Assembly: GCF_001905345.1 (NCBI RefSeq)
Contig: NZ_LFBV01000005.1
Location: forward strand, 372,001-436,000
From: Streptomyces uncialis
GTDB lineage: Bacteria > Actinomycetota > Actinomycetes > Streptomycetales > Streptomycetaceae
DNA: 64,000 nt
Reading direction: 5' to 3'
A program made the translations under genes and the position numbers. This document shows positions 35,695 to 43,534 of this stretch, piece after piece. How positions within the stretch are numbered: the stretch's first letter is position 1; every line of letters begins with the position of its first letter. Under the pieces are notes generated by a model. That model did no database searches. It was not told the origin of the DNA and saw only the letters and a list, made by a program, of their open reading frames with translations.

Positions 35695-36777
35695 ATGAGC
35701 TCCTTCACTCTCGACGACTTCAGCGACCTGATCGAGCGCCCCGACGGCGGGCTGCGCGGCGACGCCGAGGAACGCAGGGAACGGCAGGACGTGCCGCCCG
35801 AGGCGCTGGGCCGGCTCGACGAGCTGGCCGGCTGGCTGTCGGCGGCGCAGTCGGCCGTGCCGGTGCGGACCGTCGAGCGGCCCAAGGTGGTGCTGTTCGC
35901 GGGTGATCACGGGGTGGCCGGACTGGAGGTGTCCGCGCGGCCCGCCGGGAGCGCGGACGCGCTGGTCCGGGGCGTGCTGGACGGCTCCCGCCCGGTGGCC
36001 GTCCTCGCGCGGCGGCTCGGGGTGCCCGTCCGGGTGGTGGACGTGGCCCTGGACTGCGAGCCGGACACCCTGCCCGACGAGGTGGTGCGCCACCGGGTGC
36101 GGCGTGGGTCCGGGCGGATCGACATCGAGGACGCGCTGACGGCGGGCGAGGCGGAGGCCGCGTTCCGGGTCGGGATGACGGTGGCCGATCAGGAGGTCGA
36201 CTCGGGCACGGACCTGATGGTGCTCGGGGATCTGAGCGTCGGGGGGACCACCGCGGCGGCGGCGCTGATCGCCGCGCTGTGCGGGACGGACGCGTCGGTG
36301 GTGACGGGCCGGGGCGGGAGTCCGATCGACGACCTGGCGTGGATGCGCAAGTGCGCGGCGGTCCGGGACTCCCTGCGGCGGGCCCGTCCGGTGCTCGGGG
36401 ACCAGTTGCGGCTGCTCGCGACGGTCGGCGGCGCGGATCTCGCGGCGGTCACCGGGTTCCTGTTGCAGTGCGCGGTGCGCCGGACGCCGGTGATCCTGGA
36501 CGGGGTGGTGTCCGCCGCCTGCGCCCTGGTCGGGCAGCGGGTCGCGTTCCGGGCCCCGGACTGGTGGCTGGCCGGGCACGACTCGGGGGAACCGGCGCAG
36601 GCCAAGGCGCTGGACCGGATGGCGATCGAGCCGCTGCTGACCCAGGGCGTCCGGGTCGGCGAGGGCACCGGCGCGCTGCTCGCGCTGCCGCTGGTGCAGG
36701 CGGCGGCGGCCCTCTCGGCGGAGCTGCCCGTACGGGACGAGCCGCCGGTACGGGATGACATGCCCGTACACGACTGA
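35695..36777 (+). CDS. cobT: Nicotinate-nucleotide--dimethylbenzimidazole phosphoribosyltransferase
   Basis: The 360-residue protein activates the lower ligand of cobalamin. It shows FAGDHGVAG near residue 66, the MVLGDLSVGGTTAAAAL region and the catalytic-glutamate region GEGTGALLALPLV near the C-terminus. The ATG at 35695 lies 7 nt after TACTGT (35682-35687), suggesting a leaderless mRNA. The last 18 residues (ELPVRD, EPPVRD, DMPVHD) are three units of an 18-bp tandem repeat that continues past the stop codon. CobU and CobS, the adjacent steps, are encoded on both sides. Confidence 0.95.
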   Translation: MSSFTLDDFSDLIERPDGGLRGDAEERRERQDVPPEALGRLDELAGWLSAAQSAVPVRTVERPKVVLFAGDHGVAGLEVSARPAGSADALVRGVLDGSRPVAVLARRLGVPVRVVDVALDCEPDTLPDEVVRHRVRRGSGRIDIEDALTAGEAEAAFRVGMTVADQEVDSGTDLMVLGDLSVGGTTAAAALIAALCGTDASVVTGRGGSPIDDLAWMRKCAAVRDSLRRARPVLGDQLRLLATVGGADLAAVTGFLLQCAVRRTPVILDGVVSAACALVGQRVAFRAPDWWLAGHDSGEPAQAKALDRMAIEPLLTQGVRVGEGTGALLALPLVQAAAALSAELPVRDEPPVRDDMPVHD

Positions 36778-36878
36778 GCTGCCCGAATACGGCTGAGCGG
36801 GGCCTACGCGTCCGAGCGGGACGAGCCGCCGGTACGGGACGAGCCGCCCGTACTCAACTGAGCCGCCCGTACGCGACC
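36721..36878 (+). repeat. 18/19-bp tandem repeat at the cobT 3' end
   Basis: Units of the form GAGCCGCCCGTACGGGAC repeat about eight times with drift. The first three are 18 bp and in frame in cobT; after the stop codon most units are 19 bp. The remaining bases to 36995 show no gene. Confidence 0.85.
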
Positions 36879-36995
36879 GGGTGGGGCGGGCGGGCGCCCG
36901 CCTGGGGGCGGAACGGGTGGGCGGGCGGTCCGTACCGCCACGTTCCACCGCGATACCGGCGATACCGTACGGAACGCGGCCTATAGTCCCGTTCC

Positions 36996-39281
36996 ATGGC
37001 TGACGACCGGTCGACGCGCGGGGGCGGTCCGAGCCGCCGCGCCGAGCGGGCCGCGCGGCTGTGCGTGGGGTATCTGCGGGCCGTCACGTTCGTGAACCTG
37101 CTGAGCGCCGGCTGGGTGTCGCTGGGCCAGGACCTGCGGCGCCACAACACCGAGGACCTGTTCACCCCGTACCTGCTGACGGCCGGGTTCGCCTCCGGGG
37201 TGTTCACCGCGTTCCTGGCGGTCACGACGCGCCGCCGCAAACGCGCCGCCTGGATCCTGAACCTGGTGCTGTGCGGGCTGTTCCTGCCGCTGTTCGCGTT
37301 CGCGCTGTGCTTCCCGGAGATCCGGGTCCACCCGCAGAACTGGGTGTCCTTCGCGCTGTCCGCCGCGTTCCTCACGGCCCTCCTGGTGGGCCGCGAGGCG
37401 TTCTACGCGAAGGGCGACCGCGCCAACCCCCGGCTCGCGGCCCTCGTCGCGGGCGGCGGGCTGCTGGCCACCAGCCTGCTCGCCGCGTTCCTGGTGACCA
37501 GTACCAACACCGACCCCGACGCGCCCCGCTCGACGTTCCCGGACCGCTGGCTCTACGGGACCCTGCGGCTGGTCTCGGTCGCCGCCGACGACGAGCGGTT
37601 CCCCGGCATCACCACCCCCCGGTGGACCGACGTCACCATCAACATCCTCAGCACCCTGCTGGTCCTCGCCGTGCTGTACGCCGCCTTCCGCTCCCGGCGG
37701 GCCGTCGACCCGCTCACCGGGGACGACGAGGAACGGCTGCGGGCGCTGCTGGCGCGGCACGGCGGACGCGACTCCCTCGGGTACTTCGCGCTGCGCCGGG
37801 AGAAGAGCGTGGTGTGGTCCCCGACCGGCAAGGCCGCCGTGACGTACCGGCTGGTCAGCGGGGTGTCCCTGGCGTCCGGCGACCCGATCGGGGACCCCGA
37901 GGCATGGCCCGGCGCGATCGCGCCCTGGCTCGCGCAGGCCCGTGCGCACGGCTGGCTCCCGGCGGTGATGGGCGCGGGCGAGGAGGCCGGGACGGTGTAC
38001 GCGCGGCACGGCCTCGACGCGCTGGAGCTGGGCGACGAGGCGATCGTGGAGACCGCCGACTTCACCCTCGACGGCCGCGCGATGCGGACCGTCCGCCAGG
38101 CGTACAACCGGGTGCGGCGCGCCGGGTACGAGGTCCGGGTCCGCCGGCACGCCGACATCCCCGGGGACGAGATCGCCGCCCTGGTCGCCCGCGCCGACGA
38201 CTGGCGCGACGGCGCCACCGAACGCGGCTTCTCGATGGCGCTCGGCCGACTGGGCGACCCGGCGGACGGGCGGTGCGTGATGCTCGAATGCACCGACGCC
38301 GAGGGCACGTTGCGGGCGCTGCTGTCGTTCGTGCCGTGGGGTCCGCGCGGGCTGTCGCTGGACCTGATGCGACGTGACCGGGACACGGAGAACGGCCTCA
38401 TGGAGTTCATGGTCATCGAACTGCTCCAGCGGGCACCGGGGATGGGGATCACCCAGGTCTCGCTGAACTTCGCGATGTTCCGCTCCGTCTTCGAACGCGG
38501 CGCACGGCTCGGCGCGGGACCGGTGCTGCGGCTGTGGCGCGCGCTGCTGAGCTTCTTCTCCCGCTGGTGGCAGATCGAGTCGCTGTACCGGGCCAACGCC
38601 AAGTACCGGCCCGTCTGGGAGCCCCGCTTCCTGCTCTTCGAGAAGAGCGCGGACCTGCCCCGGATCGTCCTCGCCGCCGCCCGCGCGGAAGGCTTCCTCA
38701 CCGTCCCCGGCCTCCCGGACCACCCCCGCCCACCCCGCCTCACCACCACACCACGCGAAGGCCCCCGACGGGACACCGGCAACCCCGCGCCCCACGACCC
38801 CCCCGCACCCACCCAGCAGCCACACCAGGCTGAGGGCCCCCAAAGCGGCGCCGGGAACCGCGCGAAGAACGATCACCCCGCACCCGCCCGGCAACCCCAC
38901 CCGGCAGAAGGCCCCCCAAGGGGCGCGGGGAACCGCGCAAAAGACGAGGGCGGACCCGCACCCGAAGAGCGACCGCAAGAGGGCAGCATCCAGGGGCGCG
39001 GGGAACTGCGCGAGCAACCGAGGGCCACCCGCACCCGAACGGGAACCGCAAGAGGCGCGACCCAAGGGGCGCGGGGAACTGCGCACCCGACGAGCGACGG
39101 CACGGGAACAAGTGGGTCCAGCCGGACAGACCTGGGAAGCGCAAGCGAAGGCGACCTGCGGGGAACTGCGCACCCACCGGACGACGGCACGGGAACCGCG
39201 CACCCGCACGACACCCGTACCGGAACACGTGCGCCGACCGGCGGGAACCCGGACCCGCCCGCCCCGGGCCCCTGCGGATAG
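36996..39281 (+). CDS. MprF-like phosphatidylglycerol lysyltransferase domain protein with repeat-derived tail
   Basis: The frame gives 761 residues. An N-terminal block of five to six membrane helices (to about residue 240) precedes a DUF2156/GNAT-like catalytic domain (about 250-570) with RTVRQAYNRVRRAGYEV and MEFMVIELLQRAP. MprF proteins add lysine to phosphatidylglycerol in the membrane. After FLTVPGLPDHP (near residue 570) the sequence turns Pro/Arg/Gly-rich and is encoded by repeat array E, so about 190 residues are repeat-derived and probably not conserved. TATAGT lies 8 nt before the ATG. The true C-terminus may be natural or reflect loss of the original stop. Confidence 0.85.
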   Translation: MADDRSTRGGGPSRRAERAARLCVGYLRAVTFVNLLSAGWVSLGQDLRRHNTEDLFTPYLLTAGFASGVFTAFLAVTTRRRKRAAWILNLVLCGLFLPLFAFALCFPEIRVHPQNWVSFALSAAFLTALLVGREAFYAKGDRANPRLAALVAGGGLLATSLLAAFLVTSTNTDPDAPRSTFPDRWLYGTLRLVSVAADDERFPGITTPRWTDVTINILSTLLVLAVLYAAFRSRRAVDPLTGDDEERLRALLARHGGRDSLGYFALRREKSVVWSPTGKAAVTYRLVSGVSLASGDPIGDPEAWPGAIAPWLAQARAHGWLPAVMGAGEEAGTVYARHGLDALELGDEAIVETADFTLDGRAMRTVRQAYNRVRRAGYEVRVRRHADIPGDEIAALVARADDWRDGATERGFSMALGRLGDPADGRCVMLECTDAEGTLRALLSFVPWGPRGLSLDLMRRDRDTENGLMEFMVIELLQRAPGMGITQVSLNFAMFRSVFERGARLGAGPVLRLWRALLSFFSRWWQIESLYRANAKYRPVWEPRFLLFEKSADLPRIVLAAARAEGFLTVPGLPDHPRPPRLTTTPREGPRRDTGNPAPHDPPAPTQQPHQAEGPQSGAGNRAKNDHPAPARQPHPAEGPPRGAGNRAKDEGGPAPEERPQEGSIQGRGELREQPRATRTRTGTARGATQGARGTAHPTSDGTGTSGSSRTDLGSASEGDLRGTAHPPDDGTGTAHPHDTRTGTRAPTGGNPDPPAPGPCG
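38840..39240 (+). repeat. Repeat array E, inside the mprF-like frame
   Basis: Three forward cores (38920-38938, with AACCGCGC; 38993-39011; 39066-39084) and a shortened one near 39160 lie in the coding frame. No reversed cores and no central module are present. The stretch 38985-39100 is almost identical to part of array F (46790-46905). Confidence 0.9.
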
Positions 39282-39291
39282 CCTGCCCGGC

Positions 39292-40098
39292 ATGACACCC
39301 GAGGACCACCGGACCCCCGGGCCGGACCGGCACGCAGGGCCCCGCTTCGCGTTCGGGACGCTCACCGCGCTGCCCGTCCGGGTGACCCGCTGGGACCGGG
39401 ACGCGGCCCGTTCCGGGATGCTCTGGGCGCCCGTCACCGGACTCGTCGTCGGGGCGTGCGGCGCGGCCCTCGGCGGCGCGCTGCTGCTCGGCGGCGCGGG
39501 ACCCCTGCTCGCGGCGGTCGCCACCGTGGCCACGGGCGCGGCGCTGACCCGGGGGCTGCATCTGGACGGCCTCGCGGACACCGCCGACGGCCTCGGCAGC
39601 GGCAAGCCCGCCGACGAGGCGCTGCGGATCATGAAGCGGTCGGACATCGGCCCGTTCGGGGTGATCACCCTGCTGCTGGTGCTGCTCGCGCAGACCGCGG
39701 CGCTCGGTGAGCTGTACGCGCGCTCCTGGGCGCACGGCGCGCTCGCGGCGCTCGTCGCCGCGGTCACCGCGCGCCTCGCGCTGACGCTCACCGCGCGCCC
39801 CGGGGTGCCGCCCGCCCGGCCCGGCGGTCTGGGCGCGGCCGTCGCGGGGACCGTGCCGCTGCCCGCCGCCGCGGCCCTGCTCGCGTCGACCGCGGCCGCG
39901 TCGGCCGGTGCGGCGCTCGCCCTCGGACCGTCCGACGCCGTCCGCGCGGCCGCCGCGGTGCTCGTCGGCTGCGGCGCCGCCGAACTGCTGCTGCGCCACT
40001 GCGTCCGGCGCTTCGGCGGGGTCACCGGCGATGTGTTCGGCGGGGTCGCGGAGACCGCGGCGACCGGCGCCCTCGTCGTGCTCACCCTGGGTGGATGA
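39292..40098 (+). CDS. cobS: Adenosylcobinamide-GDP ribazoletransferase (cobalamin synthase)
   Basis: The 268-residue membrane protein has several hydrophobic helices and the CobS signature HLDGLADTADGL, followed by RIMKRSDIGPFG. It joins adenosylcobinamide-GDP and alpha-ribazole to make adenosylcobalamin, in the membrane. TAGCCT (39279-39284) lies 7 nt before the ATG, so the message may be leaderless. The ATG begins 10 bp after the mprF-like stop codon. The next 175 bp to pepA hold no gene. Confidence 0.95.
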   Translation: MTPEDHRTPGPDRHAGPRFAFGTLTALPVRVTRWDRDAARSGMLWAPVTGLVVGACGAALGGALLLGGAGPLLAAVATVATGAALTRGLHLDGLADTADGLGSGKPADEALRIMKRSDIGPFGVITLLLVLLAQTAALGELYARSWAHGALAALVAAVTARLALTLTARPGVPPARPGGLGAAVAGTVPLPAAAALLASTAAASAGAALALGPSDAVRAAAAVLVGCGAAELLLRHCVRRFGGVTGDVFGGVAETAATGALVVLTLGG

Positions 40099-40274
40099 AC
40101 GTTCCCCGCTCCCCGCGCGTCTTCCCTTGCGCCCGCACCGGTGGGCGGCGGCGGTGTCACGGAGCGTAGGCTTCTCCGTGGCACTCTTCCGGCCCGGTCC
40201 ACCCACGGGTACGAGGCCGGTCGAGCCCACCCCCTCTCGGCCATGGAACTCCTAGGAAGCGAGATCTCACCACC

Positions 40275-41828
40275 GTGACTGCTCTGACTCTCAGCACCGC
40301 CGCGGCATCCGGACTGCGCGCCGACGCCATCGTCGTCGGTGTCGCCAAGGGCGCCAAGGGCCTTGTGCTCGCACCCGGCTCCGAGGCCGTGGACCAGGCG
40401 TTCGACGGCACCCTCGCCGCCGCCCTGGAGACCCTCGGGGCCTCGGGCGGCGAGGGCGAGGTGACCAAGCTCCCCTCCCCCGCCGCGCTCAAGGCGCCGC
40501 TGGTGCTGGCGGTCGGGCTCGGCCCGGTCCCGGAGGCCGACGAGGACGACAGCACCGACGTCTCCGCCGACTACACCGACGAGACGCTTCGTATCGCCGC
40601 GGGCAGTGCCGCCCGTGCGCTGGCCGGGGCGAAGAAGGCCGCGTTCGCGCTGCCGCTCGCCGACGCCGAGGCCGCCGGTGCCGTCGCGGAGGGCGCGCTG
40701 CTCGGCGCGTACGCCTTCGACGCCTACAAGGCGAACGGCCGGGGCGGCAAGAACGCCAAGAACGGCAAGGCGCCCCTCGCCGAGATCGCGATCCTCGGCG
40801 GCAAGCCGCGTGACAAGGCGTACAAGGCGGCCACCGCCCGCGCGCTCGCGGTGACCGAGGAGCTGAACCGCGCCCGCGACCTGGTCAACACCCCGCCGAA
40901 CGACCTCAACCCGGAGTCGTTCGCGGCCGTGGCCACCGCCGCCGCCAAGGAACACGGCATCAAGATCCAGGTGCTGGACGAGAAGGCGCTCGCCAAGGGC
41001 GGGTACGGCGGCATCCTCGGGGTCGGCGCCGGTTCCGCCGCCGCCCCCCGGCTGGTGAAGCTCACGTACACCCACCCCGACGCCGAGAAGCACCTCGCGT
41101 ACGTCGGCAAGGGCATCACGTACGACTCGGGCGGCATCTCGCTGAAGCCCGCGGGGCACAACGAGACGATGAAGTGCGACATGGCCGGTGCCGCCGCCGT
41201 GTTCGCGGCGGTCGTCGCCGCCGCGCGGCTCGGGCTCGCCGTCAACGTCACCGGCTGGCTGGCGCTCGCCGAGAACATGCCCTCGGGCTCCGCGACCCGC
41301 CCCGGCGACGTGCTGCGGATGTACTCGGGCAAGACGGTCGAGGTGCTGAACACCGACGCCGAGGGCCGTCTGGTGCTCGCGGACGTGCTCGCCAAGGCGT
41401 CCGAGGAGAAGCCGGACGCCATCGTCGACGTGGCGACCCTGACCGGCGCGATGATGGTCGCGCTCGGCAACCGCACCTTCGGTGTCCTCTCCAACGACGA
41501 CGCGTTCCGTACGGCGATCCACGAGACCGCCGAGGAGTCCGGCGAGCCGGCGTGGCCGATGCCGCTGCCCGAGCACCTGCGCAAGGGCATGGACTCCCCC
41601 ACCGCCGACATCGCGAACATGGGCGAGCGGATGGGCGGCGGGCTGGTCGCCGGACTGTTCCTGCGCGAGTTCGTCGGCGAGGGCATCACCTGGGCCCACC
41701 TGGACATCGCGGGCCCCGCCTACAACGACGGCGGCCCCTTCGGCTACACCCCCAAGGGCGGCACCGGCTCCGCCGTGCGCACCCTGGTGCGGCTCGCCGA
41801 GCGCACCGCCGCCGGTGACCTGGGCTGA
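40275..41828 (+). CDS. pepA: Leucyl aminopeptidase (M17)
   Basis: The 517-residue protein has an N-terminal macro-like domain and a C-terminal M17 catalytic domain with YDSGGISLKPAGHNETMKCD and NTDAEGRLVLAD, which hold the two-metal site. It removes N-terminal residues, leucine preferred, from peptides in the cytoplasm. The GTG at 40275 is used because the mature family start follows it. A 15-bp terminator lies 38 bp after the stop. Confidence 0.96.
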   Translation: MTALTLSTAAASGLRADAIVVGVAKGAKGLVLAPGSEAVDQAFDGTLAAALETLGASGGEGEVTKLPSPAALKAPLVLAVGLGPVPEADEDDSTDVSADYTDETLRIAAGSAARALAGAKKAAFALPLADAEAAGAVAEGALLGAYAFDAYKANGRGGKNAKNGKAPLAEIAILGGKPRDKAYKAATARALAVTEELNRARDLVNTPPNDLNPESFAAVATAAAKEHGIKIQVLDEKALAKGGYGGILGVGAGSAAAPRLVKLTYTHPDAEKHLAYVGKGITYDSGGISLKPAGHNETMKCDMAGAAAVFAAVVAAARLGLAVNVTGWLALAENMPSGSATRPGDVLRMYSGKTVEVLNTDAEGRLVLADVLAKASEEKPDAIVDVATLTGAMMVALGNRTFGVLSNDDAFRTAIHETAEESGEPAWPMPLPEHLRKGMDSPTADIANMGERMGGGLVAGLFLREFVGEGITWAHLDIAGPAYNDGGPFGYTPKGGTGSAVRTLVRLAERTAAGDLG

Positions 41829-41865
41829 CGTCCCCCGCGCACGACCGCGGCACGAGCGCCGCGCA

Positions 41866-41900
41866 GGTACGGCCCCGGGCTCCGCGCCCGGGGCCGTACC
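41866..41900 (+). terminator. Terminator of pepA
   Basis: GGTACGGCCCCGGGC (41866-41880) and GCCCGGGGCCGTACC (41886-41900) form a perfect 15-bp stem with loop TCCGC. The rest of the gap to 42084 holds only the lpdA leader. Confidence 0.88.
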
Positions 41901-42084
41901 GGTGTGTGAGCGATACCACCAAGGGGACCGGCGTCCCTCCACCCCCCGACTAGTGCGAAGATGGGCAGCGGCAGGACAGGGCCCCCACCACAGGGCCGTA
42001 GAAAGAGCGGCCACACCAGCCGACCGGCCGGACACCCTCCGGAAACAGGGCCCGGCACGCGGCGCAATGCATGGAGGACGTGAC

Positions 42085-43473
42085 GTGGCGAACGACGCCA
42101 GCACCGTTTTCGACCTAGTGATCCTCGGCGGCGGTAGCGGCGGTTACGCCGCGGCCCTGCGTGGCGCCCAGCTGGGTCTGGACGTCGCTCTGATCGAGAA
42201 GAACAAGCTGGGCGGTACCTGCCTGCACAACGGCTGCATCCCGACGAAGGCCCTGCTCCACGCCGGCGAGATCGCCGACCAGGCCCGCGAGGCCGAGCAG
42301 TTCGGTGTCCGGGCGACCTTCGACGGCATCGACATCAAGGCCGTCCACAAGTACAAGGACGATGTCATCGCGGGCCTCTACAAGGGCCTCCAGGGCCTGG
42401 TGGCCTCGCGCAAGGTGACGTACATCGAGGGCGAGGGCCGGCTGTCGTCGCCGACCTCGGTCGACGTGAACGGGCAGCGCGTGCAGGGCCGCCATGTGCT
42501 GCTCGCGACCGGCTCCGTGCCGAAGTCGCTGCCGGGTCTGGAGATCGACGGCAACCGCGTCATCTCCTCGGACCACGCGCTGACCCTGGACCGGGTGCCC
42601 GAGTCCGCGATCATCCTCGGCGGCGGTGTCATCGGCGTCGAGTTCGCCTCGGCGTGGAAGTCCTTCGGCACCGACGTGACCGTGGTCGAGGGCCTGAAGC
42701 ACCTGGTGCCGGCCGAGGACGAGAACAGCTCCAAGCTGCTGGAGCGCGCCTTCCGCAAGCGGGGCATCAAGTTCAACCTCGGCACCTTCTTCGAGAAGGC
42801 GGAGTACACCCAGGACGGCGTCCGGGTGACCCTTGCCGACGGCAAGGTCTTCGAGGCGGAGGTGCTGCTCGTCGCCATCGGCCGCGGCCCGGTCTCCCAG
42901 GGCCTCGGGTACGAGGAGCAGGGTGTCGCGCTGGACCGCGGCTATGTCCTCGTCGACGAGTACATGCAGACCAATGTGCCCACGGTCTCGGCCGTCGGTG
43001 ACCTGGTCCCGACCCTCCAGCTCGCGCACGTCGGCTTCGCGGAGGGCATCCTGGTGGCGGAGCGGCTGGCCGGTCTGAAGACCGTGCCGATCGACTACGA
43101 CGGTGTGCCCCGGGTCACCTACTGCCACCCCGAGGTCGCCTCCGTGGGCATCTCCGAGGCCAAGGCCAAGGAGATCTACGGCGCGGACAAGGTCGTCGCC
43201 CTGAAGTACAACCTGGCGGGCAACGGCAAGAGCAAGATCCTGAAGACCGCGGGCGAGATCAAGCTCGTCCAGGTCAAGGACGGTGCCGTGGTCGGCGTCC
43301 ATATGGTCGGCGACCGGATGGGCGAGCAGGTCGGCGAGGCCCAGTTGATCTACAACTGGGAAGCGCTGCCGGCCGAGGTCGCCCAGCTCATCCACGCCCA
43401 CCCGACCCAGAACGAAGCGCTCGGCGAGGCCCACCTCGCACTGGCGGGCAAGCCCCTCCACTCCCACGACTGA
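42085..43473 (+). CDS. lpdA: Dihydrolipoyl dehydrogenase (E3)
   Basis: The GTG at 42085 (VANDASTVF) has GGAGG 8 nt upstream and gives 462 residues. An upstream in-frame ATG at 42067 is less likely. The FAD-binding GGGSGGYAAA and the redox disulfide pair Cys46/Cys51 (GGTCLHNGCIP) are visible, and the C-terminal HAHPTQNEAL contains the catalytic His-Glu. E3 reoxidises lipoamide on the E2 subunit with NAD. The E2 gene follows 61 bp downstream and aceE lies further along. Confidence 0.96.
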   Translation: MANDASTVFDLVILGGGSGGYAAALRGAQLGLDVALIEKNKLGGTCLHNGCIPTKALLHAGEIADQAREAEQFGVRATFDGIDIKAVHKYKDDVIAGLYKGLQGLVASRKVTYIEGEGRLSSPTSVDVNGQRVQGRHVLLATGSVPKSLPGLEIDGNRVISSDHALTLDRVPESAIILGGGVIGVEFASAWKSFGTDVTVVEGLKHLVPAEDENSSKLLERAFRKRGIKFNLGTFFEKAEYTQDGVRVTLADGKVFEAEVLLVAIGRGPVSQGLGYEEQGVALDRGYVLVDEYMQTNVPTVSAVGDLVPTLQLAHVGFAEGILVAERLAGLKTVPIDYDGVPRVTYCHPEVASVGISEAKAKEIYGADKVVALKYNLAGNGKSKILKTAGEIKLVQVKDGAVVGVHMVGDRMGEQVGEAQLIYNWEALPAEVAQLIHAHPTQNEALGEAHLALAGKPLHSHD

Positions 43474-43534
43474 TTCCGGTCACCGGGCGCGACGACCACA
43501 GACTTCCGCACTTTCGTAAGGAGCAACCGAAACC

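Noticed and set aside
36981..42104. Very long open frame of about 1700 codons on the minus strand, and similar ones at 582-2816, 3070-6543 and 22007-25228
   Set aside because: They lie opposite or across well-identified genes. Their amino acid make-up (Arg, Gly, Ala, Pro, His) is that of shadow frames in GC-rich DNA.
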